A stretch of 64,000 bases of DNA from Glaciecola sp. KUL10 (lineage in GTDB: Bacteria; Pseudomonadota; Gammaproteobacteria; Enterobacterales; Alteromonadaceae): contig NZ_BGNG01000001.1 in assembly GCF_003203515.1 (NCBI RefSeq), positions 558,001-622,000 on the forward strand, read 5' to 3'. Positions 20,068 through 30,481 of the stretch are shown one piece after another. Position 1 is the stretch's first letter. Every line of letters starts with the position of its first letter. The notes below the pieces were generated by a model. The model ran no database searches, was not told the DNA's origin, and saw only the letters and a program-made list of their open reading frames with translations. A program made the position numbers and the translations under genes.

Positions 20068-20171
20068 GGTGATTTATCCGATTGTGTTTTGAAGGAAGGT
20101 CACTATTGTGTGTTGTGACCCTGAATTACCGCGCGGGATAGTAACATAAAATTGAACTACTTTTCCCACAT

Positions 20172-20210
20172 AAAAAAGATGATACTCTCAGAAATGCTTG
20201 AGTATCATCT
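20172..20210 (-). terminator. Intrinsic terminator between sucB and sucC
   Basis: A perfect 11-bp stem AGATGATACTC / GAGTATCATCT (20178-20188 and 20200-20210) has an 11-base loop. On the minus strand it is followed by T6. This is a textbook terminator in the middle of the suc gene series. Confidence 0.85.
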
Positions 20211-20249
20211 AAATTGAGTACGTTTAGACCAATGTCTAGTGTGTTTTGG

Positions 20250-21728
20250 TTAAACGTCTAATAATAAGCGAGTTGGGTCTTCTAGCATTTCTTTTACAGT
20301 AACTAAGAAGCCAACCGATTCTTTACCATCAATGATTCGATGGTCATAAGAAAGCGCTAAATACATCATTGGCAAGATTTCAACTTTGCCATTTACCGCC
20401 ATGGGTCTATCCTGGATTTTATGCATCCCCAAAATAGCGCTTTGTGGTGGATTGATGATTGGTGTCGACATTAGTGAGCCAAATACACCGCCGTTGGTAA
20501 TAGTAAAGTTACCACCAGTCAAATCATCCATTGATAACTTGCCGTCACGGCCTTTAAGCGCAAGTCCCTTAATGCCTTTCTCTACGCCAGCCATACCTAG
20601 CATATCAGTGTCTTTTAACACTGGTGTTACTAGGCCACGAGGCGTCGAAACAGCAATAGAGATGTCAAAGTAGTTGTGATAAACGATATCATCTCCATCT
20701 AATGAAGCGTTGACTTCAGGGAAACGTTTCAGTGCTTCAGTCACAGCTTTCACATAAAACGACATGAAACCTAAACGAATACCGTGGCGCTTTTCAAAAC
20801 TCTCTTGGTATTGCTTGCGAAGGTCCATAATTGGCTTCATGTTAACTTCATTAAACGTAGTTAACATAGCAGTAGAGTTTTTAGCTTCAAGCAAACGGTT
20901 TGCAATGGTTTTGCGAAGACGCGTCATTGGTACACGTTTTTCTGAACGTTCACCCATTGGCATGCTTGGTGCTGGCGCTTCGGTCTTAGCAGCGGCTGCT
21001 GGAGCAGGCGCTTTAAGGTGTTTTTCAACATCTTCTTTGGTCACTCGACCGCCTTTACCCGTGCCTTTAACTTGGCTTGCATCAATGCCTTTTTCAGCTA
21101 GAAGTCTTCTTACTGATGGGCTAAGCGCGTCAGTATCAGATTCTGAACTACTAGCTTCAGCTACTGCAGGCGCTGGACTTGACGCAGCTGCGCCTTCAGC
21201 AAACTGAGCAATAACAGCTTCAGCTAAAACAGTTTCGCCCTCTTGAGCAAGAATTTCTGTCAAGCTTCCGTCAGCGGGAGCAACAACTTCTAGTACCACT
21301 TTATCAGTTTCAATATCAACTAGGTTTTGGTCTCTAGTTACAGCTTCACCAGGTTGGACGTGCCAAGCTGCGATAGTTGCATCTGCAACCGATTCTGGTA
21401 ACACTGGCACTTTAATCGCGGTTGTTTCACCAGATGCGGCTGGCGCTGCCGCAGGTGCTTCAGGCGCTTTGGTCGCAGGTGCAGCTGAAGCACCTTCTTC
21501 AACCTTACCTATTACCTGTTCACCTAATACTGTCGCACCTTCATCTTCTAAGATTTCAGCCAACACACCGTCAGCAGGTGCAACTACTTCTAAAACCACT
21601 TTATCAGTTTCAATATCAACGAGATTTTGGTCGCGAGTAACCGTCTCACCAGCTTTTACATGCCAAGTTGCCACAGTCGCGTCTGCAACTGATTCGGGTA
21701 ATACTGGCACTTTGATTTCTAATGTCAT
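20250..21728 (-). CDS. sucB: 2-oxoglutarate dehydrogenase E2, dihydrolipoamide succinyltransferase, with two lipoyl domains
   Basis: The 492-residue protein is about 90 residues longer than E. coli SucB (405), because the lipoyl domain is duplicated. Each domain has [14 protein letters not shown] and [11 protein letters not shown], with lipoylated lysines at K43 and K143, exactly 100 residues apart. Ala/Pro-rich linkers join them to an E3-binding domain ([13 protein letters not shown], about 206-240) and the catalytic acyltransferase domain with [13 protein letters not shown]. It transfers succinyl groups to CoA in the 2-oxoglutarate dehydrogenase complex. It follows sucA by nine bases. The E3 gene (lpd) is not in the window. 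Confidence 0.97.
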   Translation of the reverse strand: MTLEIKVPVLPESVADATVATWHVKAGETVTRDQNLVDIETDKVVLEVVAPADGVLAEILEDEGATVLGEQVIGKVEEGASAAPATKAPEAPAAAPAASGETTAIKVPVLPESVADATIAAWHVQPGEAVTRDQNLVDIETDKVVLEVVAPADGSLTEILAQEGETVLAEAVIAQFAEGAAASSPAPAVAEASSSESDTDALSPSVRRLLAEKGIDASQVKGTGKGGRVTKEDVEKHLKAPAPAAAAKTEAPAPSMPMGERSEKRVPMTRLRKTIANRLLEAKNSTAMLTTFNEVNMKPIMDLRKQYQESFEKRHGIRLGFMSFYVKAVTEALKRFPEVNASLDGDDIVYHNYFDISIAVSTPRGLVTPVLKDTDMLGMAGVEKGIKGLALKGRDGKLSMDDLTGGNFTITNGGVFGSLMSTPIINPPQSAILGMHKIQDRPMAVNGKVEILPMMYLALSYDHRIIDGKESVGFLVTVKEMLEDPTRLLLDV

Positions 21729-21737
21729 TTTGTTTCC

Positions 21738-24566
21738 TTATTTCAAAGTGAGTGCGTTTTCAACCAGTGCTTTTTGTTGCTGGTTGTGAACTGATAAATA
21801 GCCAACTGCAGGAGAAGCTGACGCCTCGCGCCCTGCATAAGTAAGTTTAGCGCCTTGTGGAATAGACTGCCAAAAATGATGTTGTGAACAATACCAAGCG
21901 CCTTGATTTTGAGGCTCTTCTTGGCACCATACCCAATCTGTCACGTGAGCATATTTTTCCATCTCTGCCTGGAATTCAGCTTGAGGGAAAGGATACAATT
22001 GCTCAATACGCACGATAGCAACATCGTTTTGTTCATTTTTACGACGCTGTTCAAGCAAGTCGTAATAAACCTTGCCTGAGCACATCACCACGCGCTTAAC
22101 CTGTTTCGGATCTAGGTCGTCTATTTCGTCTATCACGTTATGGAATACACCAGATGATAGATCTTCAAGAGAACTTACTGCTAGCGGATGACGTAATAGC
22201 GATTTGGGAGACATGACTATCAACGGACGTCGCATAGGACGAACGGATTGACGTCTCAACATGGCGTAGACTTGAGCAGGCGTACTTGGCACACATACCT
22301 GCCAGTTGTGGTCTGCACACATCTGCAAGAATCGCTCTAATCTAGCCGAGCTATGCTCTGGGCCTTGCCCTTCGTAACCATGAGGAAGTAACACGGTTAA
22401 GCCGCACAAACGTCCCCACTTGGCTTCGCCTGACGATAAAAATTGGTCGAATACTACTTGAGCACCATTTGCGAAGTCACCAAATTGAGCTTCCCAAATT
22501 GTTAGACAAGAAGGTTCTGCTGTTGCAAAGCCATATTCAAACGCCATCACGGCTTCTTCAGACAATACAGAATCGTAAATTTCAAGATTACCTTGCTCAG
22601 AACTGATGTGCTGCAAAGGAATGTAGTCAGTACCATCTACCTGATTATGCAACACTGCATGACGATGGAAGAAGGTTCCTCGCCCTGAATCTTGCCCAGT
22701 AATTCTGATATTGGTTTTTTCAGATAATATTGAAGCATATGCTAAGTTTTCAGCCATACCCCAATCAATAAGCTTTTCGCCATTTACCATCGCTAGGCGA
22801 TCTAGATATAGCTTATTAACGCGCGACTGAAGTTTGTGTGATTCAGGATATTGAATAATCGCGTTGCCGAGCTTTTTGATCTCATCAACAGAAAGTGACG
22901 CGTCATATTCAACATCCCAATCGTGACCAATATAAGGGCTCCAATCCACTGAGTGCTCAGTCATCGGACGCCATTCTTCAACTACGCATGCACCATGATC
23001 TAACGCTGCACGATAGTCAGATACTAACTTATCCACTTCTTGTTTTTGCAATACACCTTCTGCAATTAATTGATCAGCATAAATTTGACGCGGAACAGGA
23101 TGCTTTTTAATTTTTTGGTACATGAGCGGCTGTGTCGCGTTCGGCTCATCAGCTTCGTTGTGACCATGACGTCGGTAACAAACAAGGTCAATAACAACGT
23201 CACGTTTAAATTGATTTCTATAGTCCAAAGCAAGCTTGGTCACAAACATGACAGCTTCGGGATCATCGGCATTCACATGGAAGATAGGTGCCTGTACCAT
23301 TTTTGCGATATCGGTACAGTATTGTGTTGAACGCGTATCTTCTGTTTTAGATGTGGTGAAGCCAACTTGGTTGTTAACAACAATCCTTACCGTGCCACCC
23401 ACTGCGAATCCGCGAGTTTGTGACATGTTAAAGGTTTCTTGAACAACACCTTGTCCAGCGATTGCTGAATCACCGTGAATAGTGATGGGGAGAACAGCCG
23501 AACCATCCTCACAATTGCGACGAGCAAGCCTTGCTCGTACCGACCCCATAACAACAGGGTTAACGATTTCAAGGTGAGAGGGGTTGAATGCTAAGGCTAA
23601 ATGTACATTTCCGCCAGGCGTTGCAAAGTCTGAGGAAAAGCCAGCGTGATACTTAACATCACCTGCGCCCAAACTTTTGTCGTGCTTGCCAGCAAACTCA
23701 TCAAATAGCACAGATGGGTTTTTACCGAGCACGTTAACCAATACGTTCAAGCGACCACGGTGGGCCATACCAACCACAACTTCCTTCACGCCAACAGAAC
23801 CAGCTTCAGAAATTAATCCTTTTAGCATAGGAATAAGTGCGTCACCACCTTCAAGCGAGAAGCGTTTGGCGCCAGTGAATTTAGCACCTAAGTACTTTTC
23901 CATTCCGTCTGCAGCGACTAAACCTTTAAGAATTTTAATCTTTTGCTCTTTATCAATGACAGGCTTTGCTTCTACAGATTCAATACGTTGTTGTAACCAA
24001 CGCTTTTGCTCAGTATCTGTGATATGCATGTATTCAGCACCAATTGAACCACAATATGTTCGGTTCAATGATTTGAATAATTCACCCAATGCCATTTTAT
24101 CTTCTTTGATGGCGTACGAGCCAACATTGAAAATTGTATCAAAATCGGTCTGTGATAGGTTGTGATGAGAAAGCTCTAAATCGCGGACACGCGGTTGCTG
24201 CCATAACCCAAGCGGGTCTAAATTAGCATGTTGATGTCCACGGAAGCGATACGCATTGATAATTTGAAGGACTTTAACTTGACGATCATCTGATGGTGCA
24301 TCACTGCTCGATGTTGATGCACCAGAGGCAAAGCGAGCAACAGGGCCTAAAGAAGCAAAATGCTTAAACTCAGCTTTAATGTGCGTGTGATTGGTTTCGA
24401 CCTCTACTCCATCTACTTTTGGTAATTTATCAAAAGTAGATTTCCATTCTTGTGAAACACTATTCGGGTCTTCTAAATAGGCCTCATACATCTCTTCGAC
24501 ATAGGCAGCGTTGCCACCTGCCATTGGGGATGATTCCCACCATGCTTTCATCACGCTTTCTTGCAT
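21738..24566 (-). CDS. sucA: 2-oxoglutarate dehydrogenase E1 component
   Basis: The 942-residue protein has the family length (E. coli 933). The N-terminal E2-binding segment is present (MQESVMKAWWESSPMAGGN). The thiamine-diphosphate-binding region includes GMAHRGRLNVLVNVLGK, GDVKYHAGFSSD and the histidine-rich HNPSHLEIV-type sequence (AFNPSHLEIVNPVV). It decarboxylates 2-oxoglutarate and succinylates the lipoyl groups of SucB. It is the first gene of a likely sucAB unit. A perfect palindrome and an upstream terminator in the sdhB-sucA gap suggest its own regulated promoter. Confidence 0.98.
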   Translation of the reverse strand: MQESVMKAWWESSPMAGGNAAYVEEMYEAYLEDPNSVSQEWKSTFDKLPKVDGVEVETNHTHIKAEFKHFASLGPVARFASGASTSSSDAPSDDRQVKVLQIINAYRFRGHQHANLDPLGLWQQPRVRDLELSHHNLSQTDFDTIFNVGSYAIKEDKMALGELFKSLNRTYCGSIGAEYMHITDTEQKRWLQQRIESVEAKPVIDKEQKIKILKGLVAADGMEKYLGAKFTGAKRFSLEGGDALIPMLKGLISEAGSVGVKEVVVGMAHRGRLNVLVNVLGKNPSVLFDEFAGKHDKSLGAGDVKYHAGFSSDFATPGGNVHLALAFNPSHLEIVNPVVMGSVRARLARRNCEDGSAVLPITIHGDSAIAGQGVVQETFNMSQTRGFAVGGTVRIVVNNQVGFTTSKTEDTRSTQYCTDIAKMVQAPIFHVNADDPEAVMFVTKLALDYRNQFKRDVVIDLVCYRRHGHNEADEPNATQPLMYQKIKKHPVPRQIYADQLIAEGVLQKQEVDKLVSDYRAALDHGACVVEEWRPMTEHSVDWSPYIGHDWDVEYDASLSVDEIKKLGNAIIQYPESHKLQSRVNKLYLDRLAMVNGEKLIDWGMAENLAYASILSEKTNIRITGQDSGRGTFFHRHAVLHNQVDGTDYIPLQHISSEQGNLEIYDSVLSEEAVMAFEYGFATAEPSCLTIWEAQFGDFANGAQVVFDQFLSSGEAKWGRLCGLTVLLPHGYEGQGPEHSSARLERFLQMCADHNWQVCVPSTPAQVYAMLRRQSVRPMRRPLIVMSPKSLLRHPLAVSSLEDLSSGVFHNVIDEIDDLDPKQVKRVVMCSGKVYYDLLEQRRKNEQNDVAIVRIEQLYPFPQAEFQAEMEKYAHVTDWVWCQEEPQNQGAWYCSQHHFWQSIPQGAKLTYAGREASASPAVGYLSVHNQQQKALVENALTLK

Positions 24567-24626
24567 TCTTTAGCCTTGATCGTTAAATTTTTAACATTCT
24601 ATTCGATGTTGTAACAATTTTGTATC

Positions 24627-24650
24627 GTTATACCACTATAGTGGTATAAC
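24627..24650. promoter_or_regulatory. Perfect 24-bp palindrome upstream of sucA, probable operator
   Basis: The two 12-base arms GTTATACCACTA / TAGTGGTATAAC meet with no spacer. The site lies 61 bp before the sucA ATG and is not followed by a T-run on either strand, so it is unlikely to be a terminator. Its ACCA...TGGT symmetry suggests a dimeric repressor such as a GntR-type protein. The regulator is not identified. Confidence 0.55.
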
Positions 24651-24673
24651 AAGCCTTTAATTATAAAGGATTT

Positions 24674-24710
24674 TATAAAAAAATAGCCACCCCAATTAGA
24701 GCAGCTATTT
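24674..24710 (-). terminator. Intrinsic terminator after sdhB
   Basis: On the minus strand the stem AAATAGC ... GCTATTT, extended by partial GC pairing inside, runs into T7 (plus-strand A-run at 24677-24683). It lies 38 bases past the sdhB stop codon and separates the sdh and suc units. Confidence 0.65.
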
Positions 24711-24747
24711 AGTATATTAAGTAACAACTATATATGAATAGTTATAA

Positions 24748-25458
24748 CTAAACAGCCCGTTGTAATAACATCGATTTTATTTGACCGATTGCCTTGGTCG
24801 GGTTAAGTCCTTTGGGACAAACGCTAACGCAGTTCATGATTCCGTGACAACGGAATACGCTAAATGCATCGTCTAATTCATTTAAACGTTCGTCAGTAGC
24901 GGTATCTCTTGAATCAATCAAGAAACGGTATGCATGAAGCAAGCCAGCTGGGCCGATAAACTTATCAGGATTCCACCAGAATGACGGGCACGATGTCGAA
25001 CAACACGCACACAGTATACACTCATACAAGCCGTCAAGCTTCGCTCTCTCCTCAGGCGACTGCAAATGCTCACGCGCAGGAGGCTGCTTGTCATCGTTAA
25101 TTAAGAATGGCTTAATCTTTTCATACTGAGTATAGAATTGAGTCATATCAACAACAAGGTCTCTGACAACTGGTAAGCCTGGCAATGGGCGAACAACAAT
25201 CGTTCCCTTTCCAAGTGCAGATAACGGTGTAATGCATGCTAGGCCATTTTTGCCGTTCATGTTCATACCGTCAGAGCCACAAACACCCTCGCGGCAAGAA
25301 CGACGGAAAGATAAAGAAGGGTCTTTTTCTTTAAGCGCAATAAGTGCATCAAGCACCATCATGTCTTGGCCTTCTTCTACTTCTAACTGATAGTCTTGCA
25401 TGCGAGGTGCATCATCAACATCAGGGTTATAACGGTAGATTGAGAAAGTTAATTGCAT
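24748..25458 (-). CDS. sdhB: Succinate dehydrogenase iron-sulfur subunit
   Basis: The 236-residue protein (E. coli 238) has all three iron-sulfur cluster motifs: the [2Fe-2S] ferredoxin-type CREGVCGSDGMNMNG with a distal cysteine, CILCACCSTSCPSFWW, and CHGIMNCVSVCPKGLNP. It carries electrons from the SdhA flavin to the membrane quinone site. It is the last gene of sdhCDAB, 14 bases after sdhA. Confidence 0.98.
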   Translation of the reverse strand: MQLTFSIYRYNPDVDDAPRMQDYQLEVEEGQDMMVLDALIALKEKDPSLSFRRSCREGVCGSDGMNMNGKNGLACITPLSALGKGTIVVRPLPGLPVVRDLVVDMTQFYTQYEKIKPFLINDDKQPPAREHLQSPEERAKLDGLYECILCACCSTSCPSFWWNPDKFIGPAGLLHAYRFLIDSRDTATDERLNELDDAFSVFRCHGIMNCVSVCPKGLNPTKAIGQIKSMLLQRAV

Positions 25459-25472
25459 TTTCGATACTCCTC

Positions 25473-27251
25473 TTAGTATGTACGCGCTTTAGGAGGGAAT
25501 GCCTCTCTAATTTTCGGCGACATATTTACATCACGCTTAATCATTGATTCGTCTTCAGGCACATAGACTGAATGACACAACCAATTATCGTCATCACGCT
25601 CCGGGAAGTCGAAACGACTATGAGCACCACGGCTTTCAGTTCTGAAGTTTGCTGCTACAGCCGTGCTGTAAGCAGTTTCCATCAGGTTATCAAGCTCTAA
25701 ACATTCGATTCTTTGTGTGTTGAAATCACTACTCTTATCATCAAGACGTGCGTTTTGTAGGCGTTCACGGATTTCGGACAATTCTTTAAGTCCTTCAGCC
25801 ATCGCCTCACCTTCTCTAAATACAGAGAAGTTAAGTTGCATACACTGCTGCATATCTTTTTTGATTTGTACTGGGTCTTCGCCCTTACCTACTTCTGAAG
25901 ATTCCCAACGATTAAATCGAGACATTGCTAAATCAAGATCAGTTTGCGATGCGTCTGATTTAATATCGATCTCGTCAATGCTCTTACCGAGGTGAAGACC
26001 TGTCGCACGACCAAATACCACTAAATCAAGCAATGAGTTACCACCAAGGCGGTTAGCACCATGCACTGATACGCAAGCGATTTCACCACACGCAAATAGT
26101 CCGTCTAGCGGCTTCTCGTTGCCGTCTTTATCGATTTGAATAACTTGGCCATCAACATTAGTGGGGATTCCGCCCATCATGTAATGGCATGTTGGAATAA
26201 CTGGAATTGGTTCTTTCACTGGATCAACGTGAGCAAACGTCCGAGATAGCTCTAGTATCCCAGGTAAACGTGATTCAAGAACATCCTTACCTAAGTGATC
26301 TAACTTAAGTTTGATATGCGTTCCCCAAGGGCCTTCACAACCACGACCTTCACGAATCTCGGTCATCATTGAACGTGCAACAACATCACGGCCCGCAAGG
26401 TCTTTCGCATTCGGAGCATAACGCTCCATAAAGCGCTCGCCGTCTTTATTGAGAAGATAGCCACCTTCACCGCGACAACCTTCCGTTACAAGTGTGCCCG
26501 CGCCAGCAATACCTGTTGGGTGGAACTGCCACATTTCCATATCTTGAACAGGCGCGCCCGCTCTAAGTGCCATACCAACACCGTCACCCGTGTTGATGTG
26601 AGCGTTCGTTGTAGAGGCATAAATTCTGCCCGCTCCACCAGTAGCAAGTACAACGGCTTTTGATTTGAAGTAAACCACTTCACCAGACTCGATATCGATA
26701 GCAGTACAACCCACCACCTGACCTTGTTGGTTTTTAACTAAATCAAGCGCGTACCATTCGCTGTACACTTTCGTTTTGTTTTTTACATTTTGTTGGTAAA
26801 GCAAATGTAATAAAGCGTGACCTGTTCTGTCAGCTGCAGCTGCCGTACGAGCAGCTTGCTCACCACCAAAGTTTTTCGACTGCCCGCCGAATGGACGCTG
26901 ATAAACCTTTCCATTCTCAAAGCGTGAGAAAGGAAGTCCCATATTTTCCATTTCGATAATGGCTTCAGGTCCGGTTTTACACATATATTCGATAGCTTCC
27001 TGGTCGCCGATGTAGTCAGACCCTTTGACTGTATCGTACATGTGCCATTCCCAGTTATCTTCGTGGGAATTACCAAGCGCAACTGTAATACCCCCTTGAG
27101 CAGATACAGTGTGTGACCTCGTTGGGAATACTTTAGATAGTAATGCACATGATTTTCCAGATTGTGAAATCTGAAGTGCCGCTCGCATACCAGCGCCGCC
27201 AGCGCCAATAACTACCGCATCAAACTCTTGAACGGGTAATGATGAACTCAT
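25473..27251 (-). CDS. sdhA: Succinate dehydrogenase flavoprotein subunit
   Basis: I start this gene at the ATG at 27251 ([20 protein letters not shown]), giving 592 residues, against 588 in E. coli; the longer open frame upstream overlaps sdhD and carries no conserved sequence. The FAD-binding GAGGAG motif is at residues 17-22, and the covalent-flavin histidine is H47 in [10 protein letters not shown]. The active-site region includes HPTGIAGAG and [11 protein letters not shown]. It oxidises succinate to fumarate. The start follows the sdhD stop codon by one base, with GGGGAG as the ribosome-binding site. Confidence 0.98.
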   Translation of the reverse strand: MSSSLPVQEFDAVVIGAGGAGMRAALQISQSGKSCALLSKVFPTRSHTVSAQGGITVALGNSHEDNWEWHMYDTVKGSDYIGDQEAIEYMCKTGPEAIIEMENMGLPFSRFENGKVYQRPFGGQSKNFGGEQAARTAAAADRTGHALLHLLYQQNVKNKTKVYSEWYALDLVKNQQGQVVGCTAIDIESGEVVYFKSKAVVLATGGAGRIYASTTNAHINTGDGVGMALRAGAPVQDMEMWQFHPTGIAGAGTLVTEGCRGEGGYLLNKDGERFMERYAPNAKDLAGRDVVARSMMTEIREGRGCEGPWGTHIKLKLDHLGKDVLESRLPGILELSRTFAHVDPVKEPIPVIPTCHYMMGGIPTNVDGQVIQIDKDGNEKPLDGLFACGEIACVSVHGANRLGGNSLLDLVVFGRATGLHLGKSIDEIDIKSDASQTDLDLAMSRFNRWESSEVGKGEDPVQIKKDMQQCMQLNFSVFREGEAMAEGLKELSEIRERLQNARLDDKSSDFNTQRIECLELDNLMETAYSTAVAANFRTESRGAHSRFDFPERDDDNWLCHSVYVPEDESMIKRDVNMSPKIREAFPPKARTY

Positions 27252-27252
27252 C

Positions 27253-27600
27253 TTAAACTCCCCATAGTACAAATAAACCGACTGCCACGTACGCGAATGC
27301 AATCAGGTTAAGAACGTATTGAAGACCAGCGCGTAATCCAGTTGCTTTTACATAGTCAGTTAAGACTTGCCACAGACCTATACGGACGTGGATCATGATT
27401 GCGATCAGTGTCGCGAGCGTAAAAGCCTTCATAAGTACGCCAGAAAAAAGACCCTGCCATACTTCAAACGTAATGTTTGGTGTAGACACAAAAAAATATG
27501 TCATGAAAATTGTGAAAGCCAAGATAATGGCAGCTGTTGCGCGGATGGATACGTAATCTTGAATGCCATCGCGTTTGATTGATGCTTGATTAGTTACCAC
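27253..27600 (-). CDS. sdhD: Succinate dehydrogenase membrane anchor subunit
   Basis: The start is GTG at 27600, with AGGAG seven bases upstream, giving 115 residues, the same as E. coli SdhD. The gene overlaps the end of sdhC by seven bases. Three transmembrane helices are visible (about residues 19-38, 50-75, 88-112). The second contains the heme and quinone residues in [17 protein letters not shown] longer open frame from 27687 runs back into sdhC and is not real. Confidence 0.95.
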   Translation of the reverse strand: MVTNQASIKRDGIQDYVSIRATAAIILAFTIFMTYFFVSTPNITFEVWQGLFSGVLMKAFTLATLIAIMIHVRIGLWQVLTDYVKATGLRAGLQYVLNLIAFAYVAVGLFVLWGV

Positions 27601-27968
27601 AATATTACTCCTAACGCGATTGATATAACGATCCAAGAACCAATTGCAATATTTGCAGATAACGTTCCTGACTCTAATTCTTCCCAATACCCCATATCCA
27701 TAATCACATGACGAATACCACCAATTATGTGATATAGCAGCGCCGACACTGTGCCGATTAAGATAATTTTACCGTACCAAGCATCCATTGCTTGAATAAC
27801 GCTATTGAACCCTTCTTCAGAAGAGATTGAGATTGCCCATGCGTAGATGACGAAAAGCAATGCGAAAAACATCGCAACACCAGTCACTCTGTGCAAAATG
27901 GAAGCGCGTCCAGCGGGCGGTAATTTGATTGTGGTTAAATCTAAATTAACGGGTCTTTGTTTCTTCAC
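27594..27968 (-). CDS. sdhC: Succinate dehydrogenase cytochrome b556 subunit
   Basis: The 124-residue membrane protein has the family opening RPVNLDLTTIKLPPAGRASI and the motif SILHRVTGV. Three transmembrane helices follow; LYHIIGGIRHVIMD contains the heme-ligand histidine. It is the first gene of the sdhCDAB unit, and its promoter must lie in the 399-bp gap shared with gltA. Confidence 0.97.
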   Translation of the reverse strand: MKKQRPVNLDLTTIKLPPAGRASILHRVTGVAMFFALLFVIYAWAISISSEEGFNSVIQAMDAWYGKIILIGTVSALLYHIIGGIRHVIMDMGYWEELESGTLSANIAIGSWIVISIALGVILW

Positions 27969-28367
27969 AATAATTTGCCTGTTGTCATTCTTGATTGTTC
28001 GAAACGCTCAGTTAAAACTTCGCTCAATCATAGTTGTGTGTGTTAACTGTTCACGCTATTTATGTTAATTTTTTGTGAACATATTTCTGCTAAATTGATG
28101 AACCAAATGGTTTACCAATCAACGCCCAAGGAATATATCAATCAGCCATGCCAATTACAATTTTTTGTTGTGCATTAAGCCTTTAGTCGTAAACAAATCT
28201 TGATAGACATACAAATATCGTCAAATGTTGAATATTTATTAATCGTATGTGCATTTGAATTGACTTATCACTACAATAACAGTACAACTACGGCCACTTT
28301 TCTTGACGTTATGAACATTTTCCACACTTGTAACGTTAAAACAGAAAACTTATGAGGAGAGCAATTC
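27969..28367. promoter_or_regulatory. Shared sdhC/gltA divergent regulatory region
   Basis: This 399-bp AT-rich gap holds the promoters of two divergent TCA operons. I see a possible gltA promoter (TTGACT near 28260, spaced from a weak TACAAC) and a strong gltA ribosome-binding site (GAGGAG, eight bases before the ATG). A small inverted repeat AACCAAATGGTT is at 28101-28112. No clear CRP, ArcA or FNR site can be called by eye. Confidence 0.5.
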
Positions 28368-29645
28368 ATGGCAGACAACAAAGCCATCTTGAAAGCAGGT
28401 GATATAGAAGTCGAATTACCAATTTTGGAAGGAACGGCTGGACATCCGGTTATCGATATCAGAAGTTTAGGCGCAAACGGTTACTTCACGTTCGACCCAG
28501 GTTTTATGGCAACGGGCTCCTGCGAATCGTCAATAACATTCATCGATGGAGCCGAAGGTGTGTTGCTACATAGAGGCTTTCCAATAGACGAACTTGCTCG
28601 TGACTCAGACTACCTAGAAGTATGCTACATGCTGCTTCACGGCGATGCTCCTAGCAAAGAACAATACGATGAATTCAAAGCCACGATCACCCGCCACACA
28701 ATGGTTCACGAACAAATAAACATGTTCTTCCATGGTTTCAGAAATGATTCGCACCCTATGGCAATGCTATGCGGAACAGTAGGTGCAATGTCTTCGTTTT
28801 ACCATAGTGATTTAGATGTTAGTCAAGAAGATCAACGTGTACGCAGCGCACACAGGCTAATCGCTAAAATGCCAACGCTTGTTGCCATGTGTTACAAATA
28901 CAGCATCGGTCAACCTTTTGTTTATCCTCGCAATGACCTTAGTTATGCCGGTAACTTCCTAAACATGATGTTCTCTGTTCCTGCTGAAGAATACGTCATC
29001 AGCCCTGCTGTTGAGCGTGCAATGGATAGAATCTTTATTCTTCATGCTGACCATGAGCAAAACGCCTCTACATCAACCGTTAGACTTGCTGGTTCATCAG
29101 GTGCTAATCCTTATGCATGTATCGCTGCTGGCGTGGCGTCTTTGTGGGGTCCTGCTCATGGTGGCGCTAACGAAGCGTGTCTAAATATGCTCGAAGAAAT
29201 CGGTACAGTAGACAGAATCCCAGAGTTTATTGCACGTGCTAAAGATAAAAACGACCCGTTCAGGTTAATGGGCTTTGGGCATCGCGTTTACAAAAATCAT
29301 GATCCAAGAGCGACTGTGATGCGTGAAAGCTGCCATGAAGTACTTTCTGAGCTGAACCTTAATGACCCATTGCTAGACGTAGCCATGGAGCTTGAAAGAA
29401 TTGCGCTTAGCGACCCGTATTTTGCTGAGAAGAAACTTTTCCCGAATGTCGATTTTTACTCTGGAATAGTACTTAAAGCGATTGGTATTCCAACCAATAT
29501 GTTTACCTGTATCTTTGCACTTTCTCGCACCGTTGGTTGGATTTCTCACTGGCACGAAATGCTTAGCCAACCTGGTCAGAAAATTGGTCGACCGCGTCAG
29601 CTCTATACAGGCAGCGAGCAAAGAAAATACCAGCCTTTAAAGTAG
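28368..29645 (+). CDS. gltA: Citrate synthase (type II)
   Basis: The 425-residue protein (E. coli 427) has the type II N-terminal beta domain. The catalytic residues are in [28 protein letters not shown] and the aspartate of NVDFYSGIV. It condenses oxaloacetate and acetyl-CoA. The family is hexameric and NADH-inhibited in gammaproteobacteria. It is divergent from sdhC and has its own terminator downstream. Confidence 0.98.
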   Translation: MADNKAILKAGDIEVELPILEGTAGHPVIDIRSLGANGYFTFDPGFMATGSCESSITFIDGAEGVLLHRGFPIDELARDSDYLEVCYMLLHGDAPSKEQYDEFKATITRHTMVHEQINMFFHGFRNDSHPMAMLCGTVGAMSSFYHSDLDVSQEDQRVRSAHRLIAKMPTLVAMCYKYSIGQPFVYPRNDLSYAGNFLNMMFSVPAEEYVISPAVERAMDRIFILHADHEQNASTSTVRLAGSSGANPYACIAAGVASLWGPAHGGANEACLNMLEEIGTVDRIPEFIARAKDKNDPFRLMGFGHRVYKNHDPRATVMRESCHEVLSELNLNDPLLDVAMELERIALSDPYFAEKKLFPNVDFYSGIVLKAIGIPTNMFTCIFALSRTVGWISHWHEMLSQPGQKIGRPRQLYTGSEQRKYQPLK

Positions 29646-29667
29646 CTTAAGTATTTAAAGTTTGAAC

Positions 29668-29697
29668 AAAGAGCGCTTAGTGCGCTCTTTTTTTATT
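29668..29697 (+). terminator. Intrinsic terminator of gltA
   Basis: The stem AAAGAGCGC / GCGCTCTTT has a TTAGT loop and continues into a run of about ten bases that are nearly all T. It lies 22 bases after the gltA stop codon. Confidence 0.92.
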
Positions 29698-29969
29698 TTT
29701 ATAAAGTAACAAATGCGCTCAAATTTTAATCAGCTCACAATTTCAAAGTTGTTTAAATACACGCTTTTTTAGATCTTATTGAAATAAATAACTCAAATAA
29801 ACACTAATAAAAACGCGTTATTGAGAGTTATAGACTAGTTTTTCATTTAAGAAATGAATAAAAATTCAAGAATGAAAAGAAAATCGGTGATTAAAATCAG
29901 CTTATTTTTATTAAGATGGTGGATAATCAAAACCTATTTCGAATTTAAAATTTAAACGGTCGGTATATT
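29698..29969. other. AT-rich spacer upstream of the DUF3429 gene
   Basis: Counting the gltA terminator, about 320 bp separate gltA from the next gene. The stretch is very A/T-rich, has no convincing open frame or hairpin, and probably holds only the promoter of the following small gene. No clear -35/-10 pair stands out. Confidence 0.4.
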
Positions 29970-30386
29970 ATGCATGTTCAATTTAAACTCTTAGGCTTAG
30001 CAGGGCTCATTCCGTTTGTATTTTTGCCACCTGCAGCGTATTTTGAGCTTGTCCCTTATCTCAAAGCGTATATCCATTTCGTCCAATACTCTGCCGTTAT
30101 CTTGTCTTTTTTCGGTGGTGTTCACTGGTTCAACGCAATCTCAGAAAATAAAATTAACCACCAAGTCTACGTCGCAATGTTTCCAAGTATCGTTGCCTGG
30201 TTAAGTATAGTCTTTTTAGACGGAAAGATGCTCTTAATGGTGCTTTCTCTGGGTTATATAGCGATTTTGATGTATGACAAGTTCACACTAAAACTGAGTC
30301 CACAAATGATTGTAGACTACACAAAATTAAGAGTGATGCTCACGTCGGTAGTGGTGCTATCACATTTAGGTATGAGTTTAATCTAG
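29970..30386 (+). CDS. DUF3429 family small integral membrane protein
   Basis: The 138-residue product has four to five hydrophobic segments. The motif ILSFFGGVHWFNAI matches the conserved F-GG-HW core of DUF3429 proteins. It is predicted to sit in the inner membrane. No function is established for the family. It is a single gene, convergent with manB, with a hairpin in the gap between them. Confidence 0.75.
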   Translation: MHVQFKLLGLAGLIPFVFLPPAAYFELVPYLKAYIHFVQYSAVILSFFGGVHWFNAISENKINHQVYVAMFPSIVAWLSIVFLDGKMLLMVLSLGYIAILMYDKFTLKLSPQMIVDYTKLRVMLTSVVVLSHLGMSLI

Positions 30387-30409
30387 TTGTATAAATACTG
30401 TGTGGGGAT

Positions 30410-30440
30410 GCCCAAATACACAGGTCTATTGTATTTGGGC
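30410..30440. repeat. Perfect 11-bp inverted repeat between convergent genes
   Basis: GCCCAAATACA and TGTATTTGGGC pair around a nine-base loop. No T-run follows on either strand, but its position between two convergent genes suggests a transcript 3'-end hairpin that acts in termination or RNA protection. Confidence 0.55.
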
Positions 30441-30481
30441 TATTAATATTTGGGTTATTAGAGTTGGAGAGCTTTTTTACC

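Noticed and set aside
20764-21207. Plus-strand open frame of 147 codons opposite sucB.
   Set aside because: The Ala-rich composition comes from the antisense of the Ala/Pro linker; sucB is certain here.
23677-24165. Plus-strand open frame of 162 codons opposite sucA.
   Set aside because: It lies entirely inside the certain sucA frame and has no recognisable domain.
27601-27687. Extended reading of sdhD beginning at 27687.
   Set aside because: It overlaps sdhC, has no family similarity before the GTG at 27600, and that GTG has a good ribosome site.
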